Below are positions 52,584-61,062 of a stretch of 64,000 nucleotides of DNA, piece by piece. The stretch covers positions 62,001 to 126,000 of the forward strand of contig NZ_JBEBMH010000004.1 of assembly GCF_040081985.1 (NCBI RefSeq). The letters run 5' to 3'. Every line of letters begins with the position of its first letter. Positions within the stretch are counted from its first letter, which is position 1. Source of the DNA: Kumtagia yinganensis (lineage in GTDB: Bacteria > Pseudomonadota > Alphaproteobacteria > Rhizobiales > Rhizobiaceae). Made by a program: the position numbers and the translations under genes. Under the pieces are notes generated by a model. That model saw nothing but the letters and a program-made list of their open reading frames with translations, was not told where the DNA came from and made no database searches.

Positions 52584-54020
52584 TCAGCCCAGCCCGGCTT
52601 CCTTGAGCTGTCCGTCGATCGACTGCGCGAGCGCGTCGAGGCCCTCGTCGACCGGCACCTCCTTGGCGACCATCTTCTGCAGCGTCGCCGCCCATTCGGT
52701 GGTCAGGTCGAAGAACAGCGGCTGCGGCGTGAACTTGATCGAGGCGCCCGGCGCCGACGCCGTGAACATCTCGAAATAGCCCGGATATTTCTTCAGCTTC
52801 TCGACGAACATCTCATCCTTCCAGACCGCGTTGCGGACCGGGTTGACGAAGTCCATCTTGGTCGCGCCGAAAATGGCGTGCTCGACGCTGGAGGCCCACT
52901 GCATAAAATACCAGGTCGCATCCTTGTCCTTGGCGTAGCTGGACATGGCGAGCGACCAGATCCAGATGTTCGGCGTCGGCGCAGCGGCGGCCGGATTGGC
53001 CTTGAAGCCGTGGAAGGCGAGCTTTCCGGCTTCCTTGGTGCCGCCGTTCTGGAAGTAGCCGAGGATATCGGCGTCGAAGATCATCGCCGACGCGCCGGCG
53101 CCGAGATCGGTGCCGACCTGATACCAGGTGTAGGTCGCCCAGTCCTTCGGGCCGCTCTGCTGGATCATCTCGACCCACTTCTTGTGGAAGTCCTTCGATT
53201 CGGCCGTATTCATCGCCGCCGACAGTTTGCCGTCGGTGACGTTGAGGTCCTTCTGGCCGAAATTGGCATAGGCCGACAGGAAGCCCGGATGGATGGTCGC
53301 CCAGGAGCGCGAGCCGCGCACGCCGACGCCGTAAACGTTGTTGCCGACATCCTTGGTGAGTTTCGCGGCGACCGCGACGAGGTCGTCAAGGTCCTTCGGC
53401 GGCTGCACGCCGGCCTTCTCGAACATCGCCTGGTTATAGGTGATGTTGTTCTGCTCGAACCCCCACGGAATGCACCACTGCTTGGCGTCGTCTGAACCAA
53501 GCGTGCCGCCGGGCTGGCCGTTCCAGGCGCAGGATTTTCGCACGCCTTCGAGCATGTCGTCCCAGGCATAGGTCGGGCTGGTCTTGGCCGGATCCTTGAT
53601 CCACTGGTTGAGGTCCTCGGTCCATCCGGCCGGGCCGTAGGTCCAGGTCATGTAGGCGCCGGTCATGAACGCATCGTATTCCGACGAGCCGGAGGACAGC
53701 GCCGCCGTGACCTTGTCGAAATACACGTCCTCCGGGAAGACGTCGTAGGTGACGTCCATGCCGGTCAGGTCCTTGAACGCCTGAAGATTGGCAATCATGG
53801 CGTCGGCATAGGGGTGCTTGTTGAGCAGCAGCTTGACGCTCTTGCCCTTGTGCGCCTGCCAGTCGAAGTCGGCGGCCATGGCGCGCGACTGGGCCATGCC
53901 GAGCAGCGTGCCGCCGGCAGCGGCGCCGACGCCGAGCGCGCCGAGCCCCTTCAGCAGGCCGCGGCGGTCCACCTGCCCGCGCATGAACGCGCCTATCAGG
54001 TCTTTCTCTTTCTCGTACAT
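52584..54020 (-). CDS. Polyol ABC transporter substrate-binding protein (Tat signal)
   Basis: A 478-residue family 1 binding protein. The start is ATG 54020 because GGAGGAG lies 7 nt upstream; an in-frame GTG at 54035 overlaps that site. The N-terminus has a twin-arginine signal (DRRGLLKGLGALGVGAAAGG) ending near SRAMAA, suggesting export in folded form. Aromatic-rich ligand-pocket segments (YMTWTYGPAGWTEDL, WIWSLAMSSYA) suit a polyol. It is the second gene of the operon, 43 bp after the regulator. Confidence 0.93.
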   Translation of the reverse strand: MYEKEKDLIGAFMRGQVDRRGLLKGLGALGVGAAAGGTLLGMAQSRAMAADFDWQAHKGKSVKLLLNKHPYADAMIANLQAFKDLTGMDVTYDVFPEDVYFDKVTAALSSGSSEYDAFMTGAYMTWTYGPAGWTEDLNQWIKDPAKTSPTYAWDDMLEGVRKSCAWNGQPGGTLGSDDAKQWCIPWGFEQNNITYNQAMFEKAGVQPPKDLDDLVAVAAKLTKDVGNNVYGVGVRGSRSWATIHPGFLSAYANFGQKDLNVTDGKLSAAMNTAESKDFHKKWVEMIQQSGPKDWATYTWYQVGTDLGAGASAMIFDADILGYFQNGGTKEAGKLAFHGFKANPAAAAPTPNIWIWSLAMSSYAKDKDATWYFMQWASSVEHAIFGATKMDFVNPVRNAVWKDEMFVEKLKKYPGYFEMFTASAPGASIKFTPQPLFFDLTTEWAATLQKMVAKEVPVDEGLDALAQSIDGQLKEAGLG

Positions 54021-54063
54021 TCCATTCTCCTCCACAGGGTAGTTCGGTTGCGAATTTTGCCGG

Positions 54064-55035
54064 CTACCCGACCGGCTTTTCCTCCACGAGCGACCGCGCC
54101 GTCCGTTCGTCGGTAATGAGGCCGCCGAGATAGCGGCTCTCCAGCACCGACTTGATGGCGCGGGCCTTCACCTTGCCGCCGGCGACGGCGACAATCCTCC
54201 TGTTGCGCAGATCCTCCCGCTCGACCGCCAGCACGCGGCCGGACAGCGACGTTTCGAATGGTTTTCCGTTCTCGTCGAAGAAGTGGCCGAGCAATTCGCC
54301 GACGCCGCCGCCGCGCTTGACCTCGGCCATCTCGGCCTGCTCGACCATGCCGGTGGCGACCAGCGACGCTTCGCGCTCGGTCGTGCCGATGCCAGCGAAC
54401 AGCAGGTCGGCTGACCTGGCGAGGTCGAACACCTCGCTGACACCCTTCTGGCCAAGCAGCACCGCGCGGTCTTCCGCTGTGTTGGCGAACATCGGCACGG
54501 GCATCACATAGGCTTCCGCGCCGGTGCGCTCCGCCAGCCGGTGGATCACGTCATGCGGATTGGCCGAAAACTTTCGCGTCAGGCCGCCGAGCAGCGAGAC
54601 GAAACGGATCGAGCCGGCGGACGTGCGCGGTAGATATTCGACGCAGGCGGCAAGCGTACGGCCATGGCCGACGCCGATCAGCGCCGGCTCGCCGCGCTCG
54701 ATCTCGCGCTTGAGGAATTGCGCGCCGGAAATGCCCAGCGCCTTCAGCGGCAGCGCCTCGTCGTCGAACTCCGGCACCACCTCGCAATAGTCGAGACCAT
54801 AGCGCTTGCAGAGCGCTGTCTCGAGCACCACGCATTCCGAGACCTCGCCGTCGATATAGACTTTTACCAGCCCCTCCTGGTTGGCCCTGGTGATCAGCCG
54901 GTGGGCCTTCAGGCTGGTCAGGCCGAGACGCTTGGCGACCTCCGACTGGGTCAAACCGCCGGCGTAATGCAGCCAGGCGGCGCGCGTCGCCATGCTGCTT
55001 TCATCGTCACGGAGGCCGTTTCCAATCCCTGCCAT
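54064..55035 (-). CDS. eryD: EryD-like SorC/DeoR sugar-binding transcriptional regulator
   Basis: A 323-residue regulator. HTH at about 28-60 (LTQSEVAKRLGLTSLKAHRL), then the SorC sugar-phosphate-binding domain with GISGAQFLKREIERGEPALI, GVGHGRTLAACVEYLP, FVSLLGGLTRKF, and DLLFAGIGTTEREASLV. Brucella EryD is a repressor of this size and family that responds to the polyol pathway. It heads the operon, so it probably controls its own transcription. Confidence 0.9.
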   Translation of the reverse strand: MAGIGNGLRDDESSMATRAAWLHYAGGLTQSEVAKRLGLTSLKAHRLITRANQEGLVKVYIDGEVSECVVLETALCKRYGLDYCEVVPEFDDEALPLKALGISGAQFLKREIERGEPALIGVGHGRTLAACVEYLPRTSAGSIRFVSLLGGLTRKFSANPHDVIHRLAERTGAEAYVMPVPMFANTAEDRAVLLGQKGVSEVFDLARSADLLFAGIGTTEREASLVATGMVEQAEMAEVKRGGGVGELLGHFFDENGKPFETSLSGRVLAVEREDLRNRRIVAVAGGKVKARAIKSVLESRYLGGLITDERTARSLVEEKPVG

Positions 55036-55064
55036 CGACCCATGCTCTGTCGGCGTGGTTTGAT

Positions 55065-55091
55065 AATTTTTTCAAAGGTTGCAAAATTTTT
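55065..55091. promoter_or_regulatory. Possible EryD operator
   Basis: An imperfect inverted repeat in an AT-rich patch, AATTTTTTCAA-AGG-TTGCAAAATTTTT, about 30 bp upstream of the regulator start. The two arms match at about 9 of 11 positions. A -35-like TTGACA lies just upstream on the minus strand (revcomp of TGTCAA at 55098-55103). Confidence 0.45.
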
Positions 55092-55147
55092 CACGCCTGT
55101 CAACGCAGGAAACAAGCGCGAGGCGGTTTCGATAGGTCAAATTATCA

Positions 55148-55161
55148 ACCAACCAGTTGGT
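55148..55161. promoter_or_regulatory. ACCAAC-N2-GTTGGT palindrome, likely TetR operator (copy 1)
   Basis: ACCAACCAGTTGGT, in the divergent region between the EryD-like regulator and the cysteine hydrolase gene. It is the exact reverse complement of the palindrome at 57145-57158 at the end of the TetR gene. Confidence 0.65.
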
Positions 55162-55228
55162 CAATGTTGACACGATGTTGCTGGTATTCCATCGTGCGCA
55201 TTCGACCCACCTATGCCGGTTAGCCGCC

Positions 55229-55906
55229 ATGCCCGATGCCACCATTCTGAAAAGCTGGGGACGCGCGGCGGATGTTCCGCCGGCCGAGCGGGTCGCGGAT
55301 GCGGCCCTGCTCATCGTCGACATGCAGAACGACTTCGTGCGCGTCGGCGCGCCGCTGGAGGTTCCCGATGCGCGTGCCACGATCGCGCCGATCCGCCGCC
55401 TCATCGACGCCTTCCGGGCCGCAGGCCGGCCGGTCGTCTACACGCGCTTTTACGCTCGCGACACGCCGGATCTGATGTGGCTGTGGTCGAAACAGTGCCA
55501 GTCGGAGACGAAATGCTGCTGGCAGGGCGTCAAGCGAACTTATGCCGACGCCAGTAGCGCTCTGGAATGCGGCGACGTGATCGATGAACTGACGCCGATG
55601 CCCGGCGACGTCACCGTCGACAAGTTCGGCTACGGCTCATTTCATGCCACCGACCTCGACGCGCAACTGCGCGCCCTCGGCGTGCGCTCGCTCCTCATCA
55701 CCGGTACGGTCACGCAGATCTGCGTCGAGGAAACCGCGCGCGAGGCTTTTCACCACGGCTACCGCACGACGCTGATCTCAGACGGCGTCTCGTCCTTCGC
55801 GCCCGACCTGCAGGCCGCGACGCTCAAGAATTTCGCGATGAAGTTCGGCTGGGTGGCGGATAGCGAGACGGCGCTGGGGTGGCTGGAAGCCGCCCGGACA
55901 AAATAG
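55229..55906 (+). CDS. Isochorismatase-family cysteine hydrolase
   Basis: A 225-residue hydrolase. The catalytic triad is D31 (LLIVDMQNDFV), K132 (VDKFGYGSF) and C165 (TVTQICVEETAREAF), with the cis-peptide motif just before the Cys. The GTVTQxCVExTAR context is that of N-carbamoylsarcosine amidase/ureidoacrylate hydrolase-like amidases rather than of true isochorismatase. It diverges from the EryD-like gene and carries a TetR-type palindrome upstream. Confidence 0.92.
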   Translation: MPDATILKSWGRAADVPPAERVADAALLIVDMQNDFVRVGAPLEVPDARATIAPIRRLIDAFRAAGRPVVYTRFYARDTPDLMWLWSKQCQSETKCCWQGVKRTYADASSALECGDVIDELTPMPGDVTVDKFGYGSFHATDLDAQLRALGVRSLLITGTVTQICVEETAREAFHHGYRTTLISDGVSSFAPDLQAATLKNFAMKFGWVADSETALGWLEAARTK

Positions 55907-55979
55907 ATTGAAGATGGCAGATAGGTGATCGACATCGCCAGATGAAAACCGGTGCAGGTCGCTGCGATGGCATGGCCAA

Positions 55980-57044
55980 TCAATCGGCCAGCCAGCGCTC
56001 CAGATTCGTCTTCACGAAATCGTCGTCGGCGAGGTCCGCGTGAACCCTGCAGACCCGGTCGATCTCCTCCGCCTGTCCCGGGCTCAGCCCCTCTAGGGGA
56101 TTGATGCACCAGATGCCTTCCAGCAGCCCTTGCCGGCGCAGCACCTCGTGGCAGCCGGCGATGCAGCCGTGGAAATCGTTGGCGACGTCGAAGAAGGCGG
56201 CGTTGCAGTCGGTGACGCGGGCGTCGAGCGCCAGGAGTTCGTCAGGAACCGCGCCCGCCGCGACAGCCGCCTTGATCCGATCGAGCAGGTGCACCGCGCC
56301 GCCCGTCCATACAGACCAGTGGCCGAGCAAGCCACCACGGAAACGGACCGTCACCGGCTCGCCGTCACGTATGACCTGAAACGGGATGGCGAGGTCGAGC
56401 ACGATGTGGTCGTCATTGCCGGTGTAAAGCGTGATGCGGTCCTCGGCGCGGGCCTCGACCAGCCCGCGCATCACGTCGATGGTGCGGTAGCGGTTGAAGG
56501 GCGCCGCCTTGATCGCCACGACATTCTCGATCTCGCAGAACCGCTTCCAGAAATTCGCGTCCAGCGGAAGCCCACCCACCGCCGGCTGAAGGTAGAAGCC
56601 GACCAGCGGAATCTCGTCGGCCACGCGCCGGCAATGCGCGATGATCTCGTCTTCCGACCTGCCTTTCAAAGCCGCCAGGCTGAGCAGCCCGGCGTGGTAA
56701 CCGAGGCCGACGGCGGTTCGCGCCTCGCGCACCGCCTGTTCCGTCTGCCCGACGACGCCGGCGATCATCACCAGCGGACGCTTCGTCCACGCGCGCGCGG
56801 CCTCCATCGCCAGCGACAGAACCGGCTCATAGAGGCCGACATCGCGGATTTCGAATTGTGTCGTATGCACGCCAACCGCCAGCCCGCCGGCCCCGGCGTC
56901 AAGGTAGTAGCGCGTCAGCGCCCGCTGGCGCCTCGGGTCAAACCGCCGCCCGGCATCGAGCGCCAGGGGCTGCGCCGGGATGACGGTTCCGGCGCGAAGC
57001 AGGTCGGTAACCTCGGCGGGCAGTTCGCTTCTATGCAGTGCCAT
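55980..57044 (-). CDS. Dihydrodipicolinate synthase (DapA) family lyase/aldolase
   Basis: A 354-residue class I aldolase of the DHDPS/NAL superfamily. The Schiff-base Lys is K179 (NVVAIKAAPFNRY) and the catalytic Tyr is Y151 (LVGFYLQPAVGG, where DapA has YN-P). It is longer than DapA (about 290) and lacks the GTTGE motif, reading GVHTTQFEI instead. It is probably a catabolic lyase of a keto acid. A TetR-type palindrome lies about 100 bp upstream. Confidence 0.88.
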   Translation of the reverse strand: MALHRSELPAEVTDLLRAGTVIPAQPLALDAGRRFDPRRQRALTRYYLDAGAGGLAVGVHTTQFEIRDVGLYEPVLSLAMEAARAWTKRPLVMIAGVVGQTEQAVREARTAVGLGYHAGLLSLAALKGRSEDEIIAHCRRVADEIPLVGFYLQPAVGGLPLDANFWKRFCEIENVVAIKAAPFNRYRTIDVMRGLVEARAEDRITLYTGNDDHIVLDLAIPFQVIRDGEPVTVRFRGGLLGHWSVWTGGAVHLLDRIKAAVAAGAVPDELLALDARVTDCNAAFFDVANDFHGCIAGCHEVLRRQGLLEGIWCINPLEGLSPGQAEEIDRVCRVHADLADDDFVKTNLERWLAD

Positions 57045-57141
57045 ATCTGCCCTACGCCTCCAGTGTCAGCGGCAACGCACCGTACGACCACGGCAAACGC
57101 GAAAGCCCGATCCGGAAAATCTACCAAGCAAAAGGCGACTG

Positions 57142-57837
57142 TCAACCAACTGGTTGGTTTCTTCGCAGCGCCGCCAGCGCGAACTCGATCACATGCACGC
57201 GCCGCTGGGCGATCGCCTCCGGCGTATTGAGCTTCTTGCCAAAAATCGCCGACAGGGTCGGGTTGTTGGAAAAGTAGAAATACGAGATCCCGGCGATCGA
57301 GATGTAGACGTTGACTGGATCCATATCGTCGCGAAAGACGCCTTCGGAAGCGCCTCGCTTCAAAGTCTCGCGCAGCAGTTCCACCAGTGGCCAATGCATT
57401 TCCGTCAGTTCCTCGGATTTCGCCGCATGCGGGGCGCCTTGGGCGTTCTCATCGCTCACCAGCTTTATGAATTCAGGGTGCGCCACCAGATAGTCGAAGG
57501 AATAGCCGACCAGCGTCCGCATCGCGTCAACCGGCGAGAGGTCGCCGAGGTGCAGCGCCTTTTCCTTCTCGCGGATCTCGGAATAGACCGTCTCCAAGGC
57601 GACGCGGTAGAGGTCGTCCTTGTTGCCGAAGTGATGGTAGAGCAACTGCTTGTTGACCCCGGCGCGGTTGGCAATCTCGTCCACGCGTGCGCCGGCAAAC
57701 CCCTTGTCGGCAAATTCGCTGATCGCCATCGCCAGCAGCGAAGCGCGGGTCGCCGCCGAGTCGCGCGGCTTGGGCTGGCGGACCGGCGCGAGTTTCGCCG
57801 CCTTGTCTTTGACCGCGCGTGTCGGTTGTCCCGCCAA
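57142..57837 (-). CDS. TetR/AcrR family regulator
   Basis: 231 residues from a TTG start at 57837, supported by GGAGGG 7 nt upstream (MAGQPTRAVKDKAAKLAP). HTH at about 51-72 (RVDEIANRAGVNKQLLYHHF). The C-terminal domain has the GYSFDYLVAHPEFIKLVSDE pattern typical of RutR-like TetR_C regulators. Its last codons overlap a near-perfect palindrome. It sits between the DapA-family gene and the divergent ABC operon, both probable targets. Confidence 0.9.
   Translation of the reverse strand: MAGQPTRAVKDKAAKLAPVRQPKPRDSAATRASLLAMAISEFADKGFAGARVDEIANRAGVNKQLLYHHFGNKDDLYRVALETVYSEIREKEKALHLGDLSPVDAMRTLVGYSFDYLVAHPEFIKLVSDENAQGAPHAAKSEELTEMHWPLVELLRETLKRGASEGVFRDDMDPVNVYISIAGISYFYFSNNPTLSAIFGKKLNTPEAIAQRRVHVIEFALAALRRNQPVG
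57144..57159. promoter_or_regulatory. ACCAAC-N2-GTTGGT palindrome, likely TetR operator (copy 2)
   Basis: AACCAACTGGTTGGTT: 7-bp arms around TG, overlapping the last five codons of the TetR gene and 100 bp upstream of the DapA-family start on the same strand. It matches the site at 55148-55161. Confidence 0.7.
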
Positions 57838-57876
57838 GAGTACCCTCCCGTGCTAGCTTTTCCGTGGTAGCTTCGA

Positions 57877-57887
57877 CCAACGGTTGG
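57877..57887. promoter_or_regulatory. Related CCAAC-GTTGG motif in the ABC operon promoter region
   Basis: CCAACGGTTGG, with arms like the two TetR-type palindromes but a 1-bp centre. It is 40 bp upstream of the TetR TTG start and about 125 bp upstream of the permease gene. A second, weaker inverted sequence (ACCAACTACTTAGTTAC) is at 57978-57994. Probable regulator contact, less certain because of the spacing. Confidence 0.45.
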
Positions 57888-58012
57888 CTGACTATCCCTC
57901 CCGATCCGGACAATCCAGCTATTGCCGACGGTTGTCCAGTGGAGGCGTATATTGACCGGCCGTTCGCAACCGTGATAACCAACTACTTAGTTACTTTCGG
58001 GATGGAAAGCAA

Positions 58013-58966
58013 ATGCGGCCCCAGGCCATCGGCGCCCCGGTCCTTCAGAGACTGCCCCGAATTTACTGGGCCTTGGCTGCGCTCGTACTGATCGGCATCG
58101 CCTCCGTCCCGCAGTTCCGAACCGTCTCCAACCTCGCCAACGTGCTGGACCAGTCGGCGACGCTCGCCATTCTCGCGCTGGGTCAGGCCTTCGTGATTGC
58201 CGGTGGCATGATCGATCTGTCTGTCGGTCAATTGGTCGGGCTGATCACCGTGGTCGCCTGCATGCTGTTCCAGGCTTTTCCGGACATGAGCCTGCTGGTT
58301 GTTGCCGGCTGCCTCGCGCTGGCCGCCATGATCGGTCTCATCAATGGCGAGTTGATCAACCGCCTGCGCATGTCGCCGCTGATCCTCACCTTCGGCATGC
58401 TGAGCGTGCTGCAAGGTCTTATCTTCATGTTCACCGACCGCAGCATCGGCCAGGTAGCGCCGTCGATCGCCTTCCTCGCCAACGGCCGCCTGCTCGGCAT
58501 TCCGGTCTCGCTGTTCCTCGTCGCGCTGGTCGCCTTTGCCGCCTGGTACGGATTGCAGCGTTCGATCTTCGGCTGGCATCTGCTCGCCATGGGCAACAGC
58601 GCCGATTCCGCCCGCAAGGCCGGGCTGAACCTCTACGGCCTGATCCGCATCGCCTATCTGGTCTCGGGGCTCTGCGCCGGTCTCGCGGCGCTGCTCGTAG
58701 CCGGGCGCCTCGGCACTGGTTTCCCCAATGCCGGCAACGGGCTTGAGCTCGACGCCATCGTCGCGGTCGTGCTGGGTGGCACGCCGTTGAAAGGCGGGCG
58801 CGTCAGCGTCGTGGGCATCCTCGGCGCGGTGCTGTTCCTCGGCGTGCTCAACAATCTGCTCAACCTGCTGCAGGTGCCGGCCTTCACCCAGATCGTGGTC
58901 AAGGGCCTGATCGTCATCGCCGCCATCCTCGCCGACCGGCCGGGCCGGCTGGCGCAGCCGGCATGA
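58013..58966 (+). CDS. Ribose-type ABC transporter permease 1 (BPD_transp_2)
   Basis: A 317-residue permease of the RbsC/AraH family with about eight to ten TM segments. Family signatures: VIAGGMIDLSVGQLVGL, LTFGMLSVLQGL, GNSADSARKAGLNLY, LDAIVAVVLGGTPLKGGRVS. The start ATG 58013 follows GGAAAG. The stop overlaps the next permease (ATGA). Confidence 0.93.
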   Translation: MRPQAIGAPVLQRLPRIYWALAALVLIGIASVPQFRTVSNLANVLDQSATLAILALGQAFVIAGGMIDLSVGQLVGLITVVACMLFQAFPDMSLLVVAGCLALAAMIGLINGELINRLRMSPLILTFGMLSVLQGLIFMFTDRSIGQVAPSIAFLANGRLLGIPVSLFLVALVAFAAWYGLQRSIFGWHLLAMGNSADSARKAGLNLYGLIRIAYLVSGLCAGLAALLVAGRLGTGFPNAGNGLELDAIVAVVLGGTPLKGGRVSVVGILGAVLFLGVLNNLLNLLQVPAFTQIVVKGLIVIAAILADRPGRLAQPA

Positions 58967-59952
58967 GCGCCGTGGCCAGTCCCTTGCCCGAGGGCATGCG
59001 CCTGCCTTCGCTTGAAAAGGCGGCAGTGTGGATCGTACTCGCCATTCTGCTGCTGCTTGCCGGTCTCACCTCCGACGCTTTCTTCAAGTTCAACTATCTC
59101 GCCAACCTCGTGCGCCAGGCGGCCCCCGTCGGCATCACCGCCGTCGGCGTCACCTTCGTCATGCTGCTGCGCGGCGTCGACCTTTCGGTCGGAGCCATCG
59201 TGTCGATGAGCGCCGTCGTCTGCGCGCTGGTCATGGACGGCAAGGCTGAAAACCTATGGCTCGGCATCGCGGCGGCAAGCGCATGCGGCGCGGCGATCGG
59301 GCTCGCCAACGGCCTGATCATCGCCCACGGAAAAGTGTCGGCCTTCATCGTCACGCTCGGCATGTCGATCGTCGTCTATGGCCTTGTGCAGATGGGCACG
59401 GGCGGCACGGCGCGCGGCATCGTCTCGCCGGGATTCCGCGAGGCGATGAACAGCCGCATCCTCGGCAACACATTGCCGGTTTTGGTCGTCTGCCTGCTCG
59501 CCGCAGTCGCCGTCGGTATCTTCCTGCAATCACGCACCCGCTTTGGCCGTGGCGTCTATCTTGTCGGAGCCAATCCCGACGCGGCGCGGCTGGCCGGTCT
59601 GCCGGTCGCCCGCATCACCGTCGTCGCCTACATCGTCTCGGGCCTGTTCGCCGGCCTCGGCGGGCTGGCCCTGCTGGCGCGCACCGGCGTGTCCGGCACC
59701 AATCCCGGCGCGGGCATGGAGTTCGACGTGCTCGCGGCCGTCGTGCTGGGCGGCACCACCTTCGCCGGCGGGCGGGGCAGCGTCGGCGGCACCTTCGCCG
59801 GCGTCATGGTGCTGTTCATCGCGCTGAACCTCGCCAATGTCGCCGGGCTGCCTTTCGCCGCGCAGCTCACCATCAAGGGTCTCATCATCATCGCCGCCTC
59901 GGCCGCCCATTCATGGATCGGCAGCCGCGGCAGTGGTCGCAGTCAAGAATAG
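58963..59952 (+). CDS. Ribose-type ABC transporter permease 2 (BPD_transp_2)
   Basis: A 329-residue RbsC-like permease paired with the one at 58013. Motifs: VMLLRGVDLSVGAIVSMSAV, VTLGMSIVVYGLV, GANPDAARLAGLPVARI, FDVLAAVVLGGTTFAGGRGS. Two different permeases imply a heterodimeric channel. It is coupled upstream by a 4-nt overlap and is 24 bp from the binding protein. Confidence 0.93.
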   Translation: MSAVASPLPEGMRLPSLEKAAVWIVLAILLLLAGLTSDAFFKFNYLANLVRQAAPVGITAVGVTFVMLLRGVDLSVGAIVSMSAVVCALVMDGKAENLWLGIAAASACGAAIGLANGLIIAHGKVSAFIVTLGMSIVVYGLVQMGTGGTARGIVSPGFREAMNSRILGNTLPVLVVCLLAAVAVGIFLQSRTRFGRGVYLVGANPDAARLAGLPVARITVVAYIVSGLFAGLGGLALLARTGVSGTNPGAGMEFDVLAAVVLGGTTFAGGRGSVGGTFAGVMVLFIALNLANVAGLPFAAQLTIKGLIIIAASAAHSWIGSRGSGRSQE

Positions 59953-59976
59953 TCACCACAGAAGGGGAGTAAGAAA

Positions 59977-61050
59977 ATGCATCGCTATCTCAAACCCGTC
60001 ATCGCCGCCGCGGCGATAATCGGCGCCTTCACGACCGGAGCCTCGGTCGCGCAGGACATGGACCTGACCAAAAAGGAAACCTACGATCAGATCATGAATT
60101 GGGCGAAGGAGCCGCTCGACACGTCCAAATACAAGAAGGACGGCGACCTGAAGATCGGCCTGTCGGCCGGCTATCTCAGCAACGCCTGGATCAACTTCAC
60201 GGCGCAATCGGTTAAATACGAGGCGTCGCTGCATCCGGAGATCAAGGAGGTAAAGGTCACCGACGCCTCCTTCAATCCGACCAAGCAGGCCGCCGACATC
60301 GAAGATCTCTTGACCAGCGGCGTCGACGCCATCCTGTTCTGGCCGGTCGACGAGAAAGCCATCCTGCCGGCTCTGCAGAAGGCACATGAGAAGGGCGTGG
60401 CCACGATCAACATCGGCTACAATTTCATGCGCGACCCGGCCGTCACCTCCAACGCCTATGTCAACCAGTGGACCTACAGCGAGCAGGTGGCGACCGAATT
60501 CGCCAAGTCGCTGAACGGCAAGGGAAAAGTGTTCGCCATGCTGCCGATCGCCGGCTCGTCGGCCGCCGTCGTGCAGCTTGCCGTGCTGCAGGACGTTCTG
60601 AAGAACTATCCCGACATGGAGCTGATCAGCAGCGAATACGGCGACTGGGACCGCGCCAAGGCCAAGCAGCTCACTGAAAATCTGTTGCAGCGTTTCCCGG
60701 AGATCGACGGCGCCTTCTCGCCGGCCGGCCAGATGTCGATGGGCATCTACGAGGCCTTCGACGAGGCGGGCCGGCTCGGCGAACTGACGCTGTCGCCCGG
60801 CGACGACTACAATGGCTGGACAAAACTCGTCGCCAAGGAAGGCAAGTGGGGTTCCGTCACCAGCGGCCTCGAAGTCGGGCGCGAGGCGGTCAAGCAGGCG
60901 GTGAATATCCTGACCGGCAAGCCGACCACCACCGCGGTCGTTGTGCCGACGCGCTATCTCGACCCGGCGGAAGCCGCCAAGCTGAACGAGCCGGACCGTC
61001 CCGACGACTGGTTCAAGACCGACCTGCCGAAGGAATTTTTGCCGCAGTAA
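59977..61050 (+). CDS. Ribose-type ABC transporter substrate-binding protein
   Basis: A 357-residue periplasmic binding protein (Peripla_BP_4). Signal peptide VIAAAAIIGAFTTGASVAQD, then KIGLSAGYLSNAWINFTAQS, VDAILFWPVDEKAILPALQK, FAMLPIAGSSAAVVQLAVLQ and a C-terminal WFKTDLPKEFLPQ. The start ATG 59977 has GGGGAG 8 nt upstream. The ligand is not predictable; relatives bind sugars and other small polar compounds. Confidence 0.92.
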   Translation: MHRYLKPVIAAAAIIGAFTTGASVAQDMDLTKKETYDQIMNWAKEPLDTSKYKKDGDLKIGLSAGYLSNAWINFTAQSVKYEASLHPEIKEVKVTDASFNPTKQAADIEDLLTSGVDAILFWPVDEKAILPALQKAHEKGVATINIGYNFMRDPAVTSNAYVNQWTYSEQVATEFAKSLNGKGKVFAMLPIAGSSAAVVQLAVLQDVLKNYPDMELISSEYGDWDRAKAKQLTENLLQRFPEIDGAFSPAGQMSMGIYEAFDEAGRLGELTLSPGDDYNGWTKLVAKEGKWGSVTSGLEVGREAVKQAVNILTGKPTTTAVVVPTRYLDPAEAAKLNEPDRPDDWFKTDLPKEFLPQ

Positions 61051-61062
61051 GCAAAACTCTCC

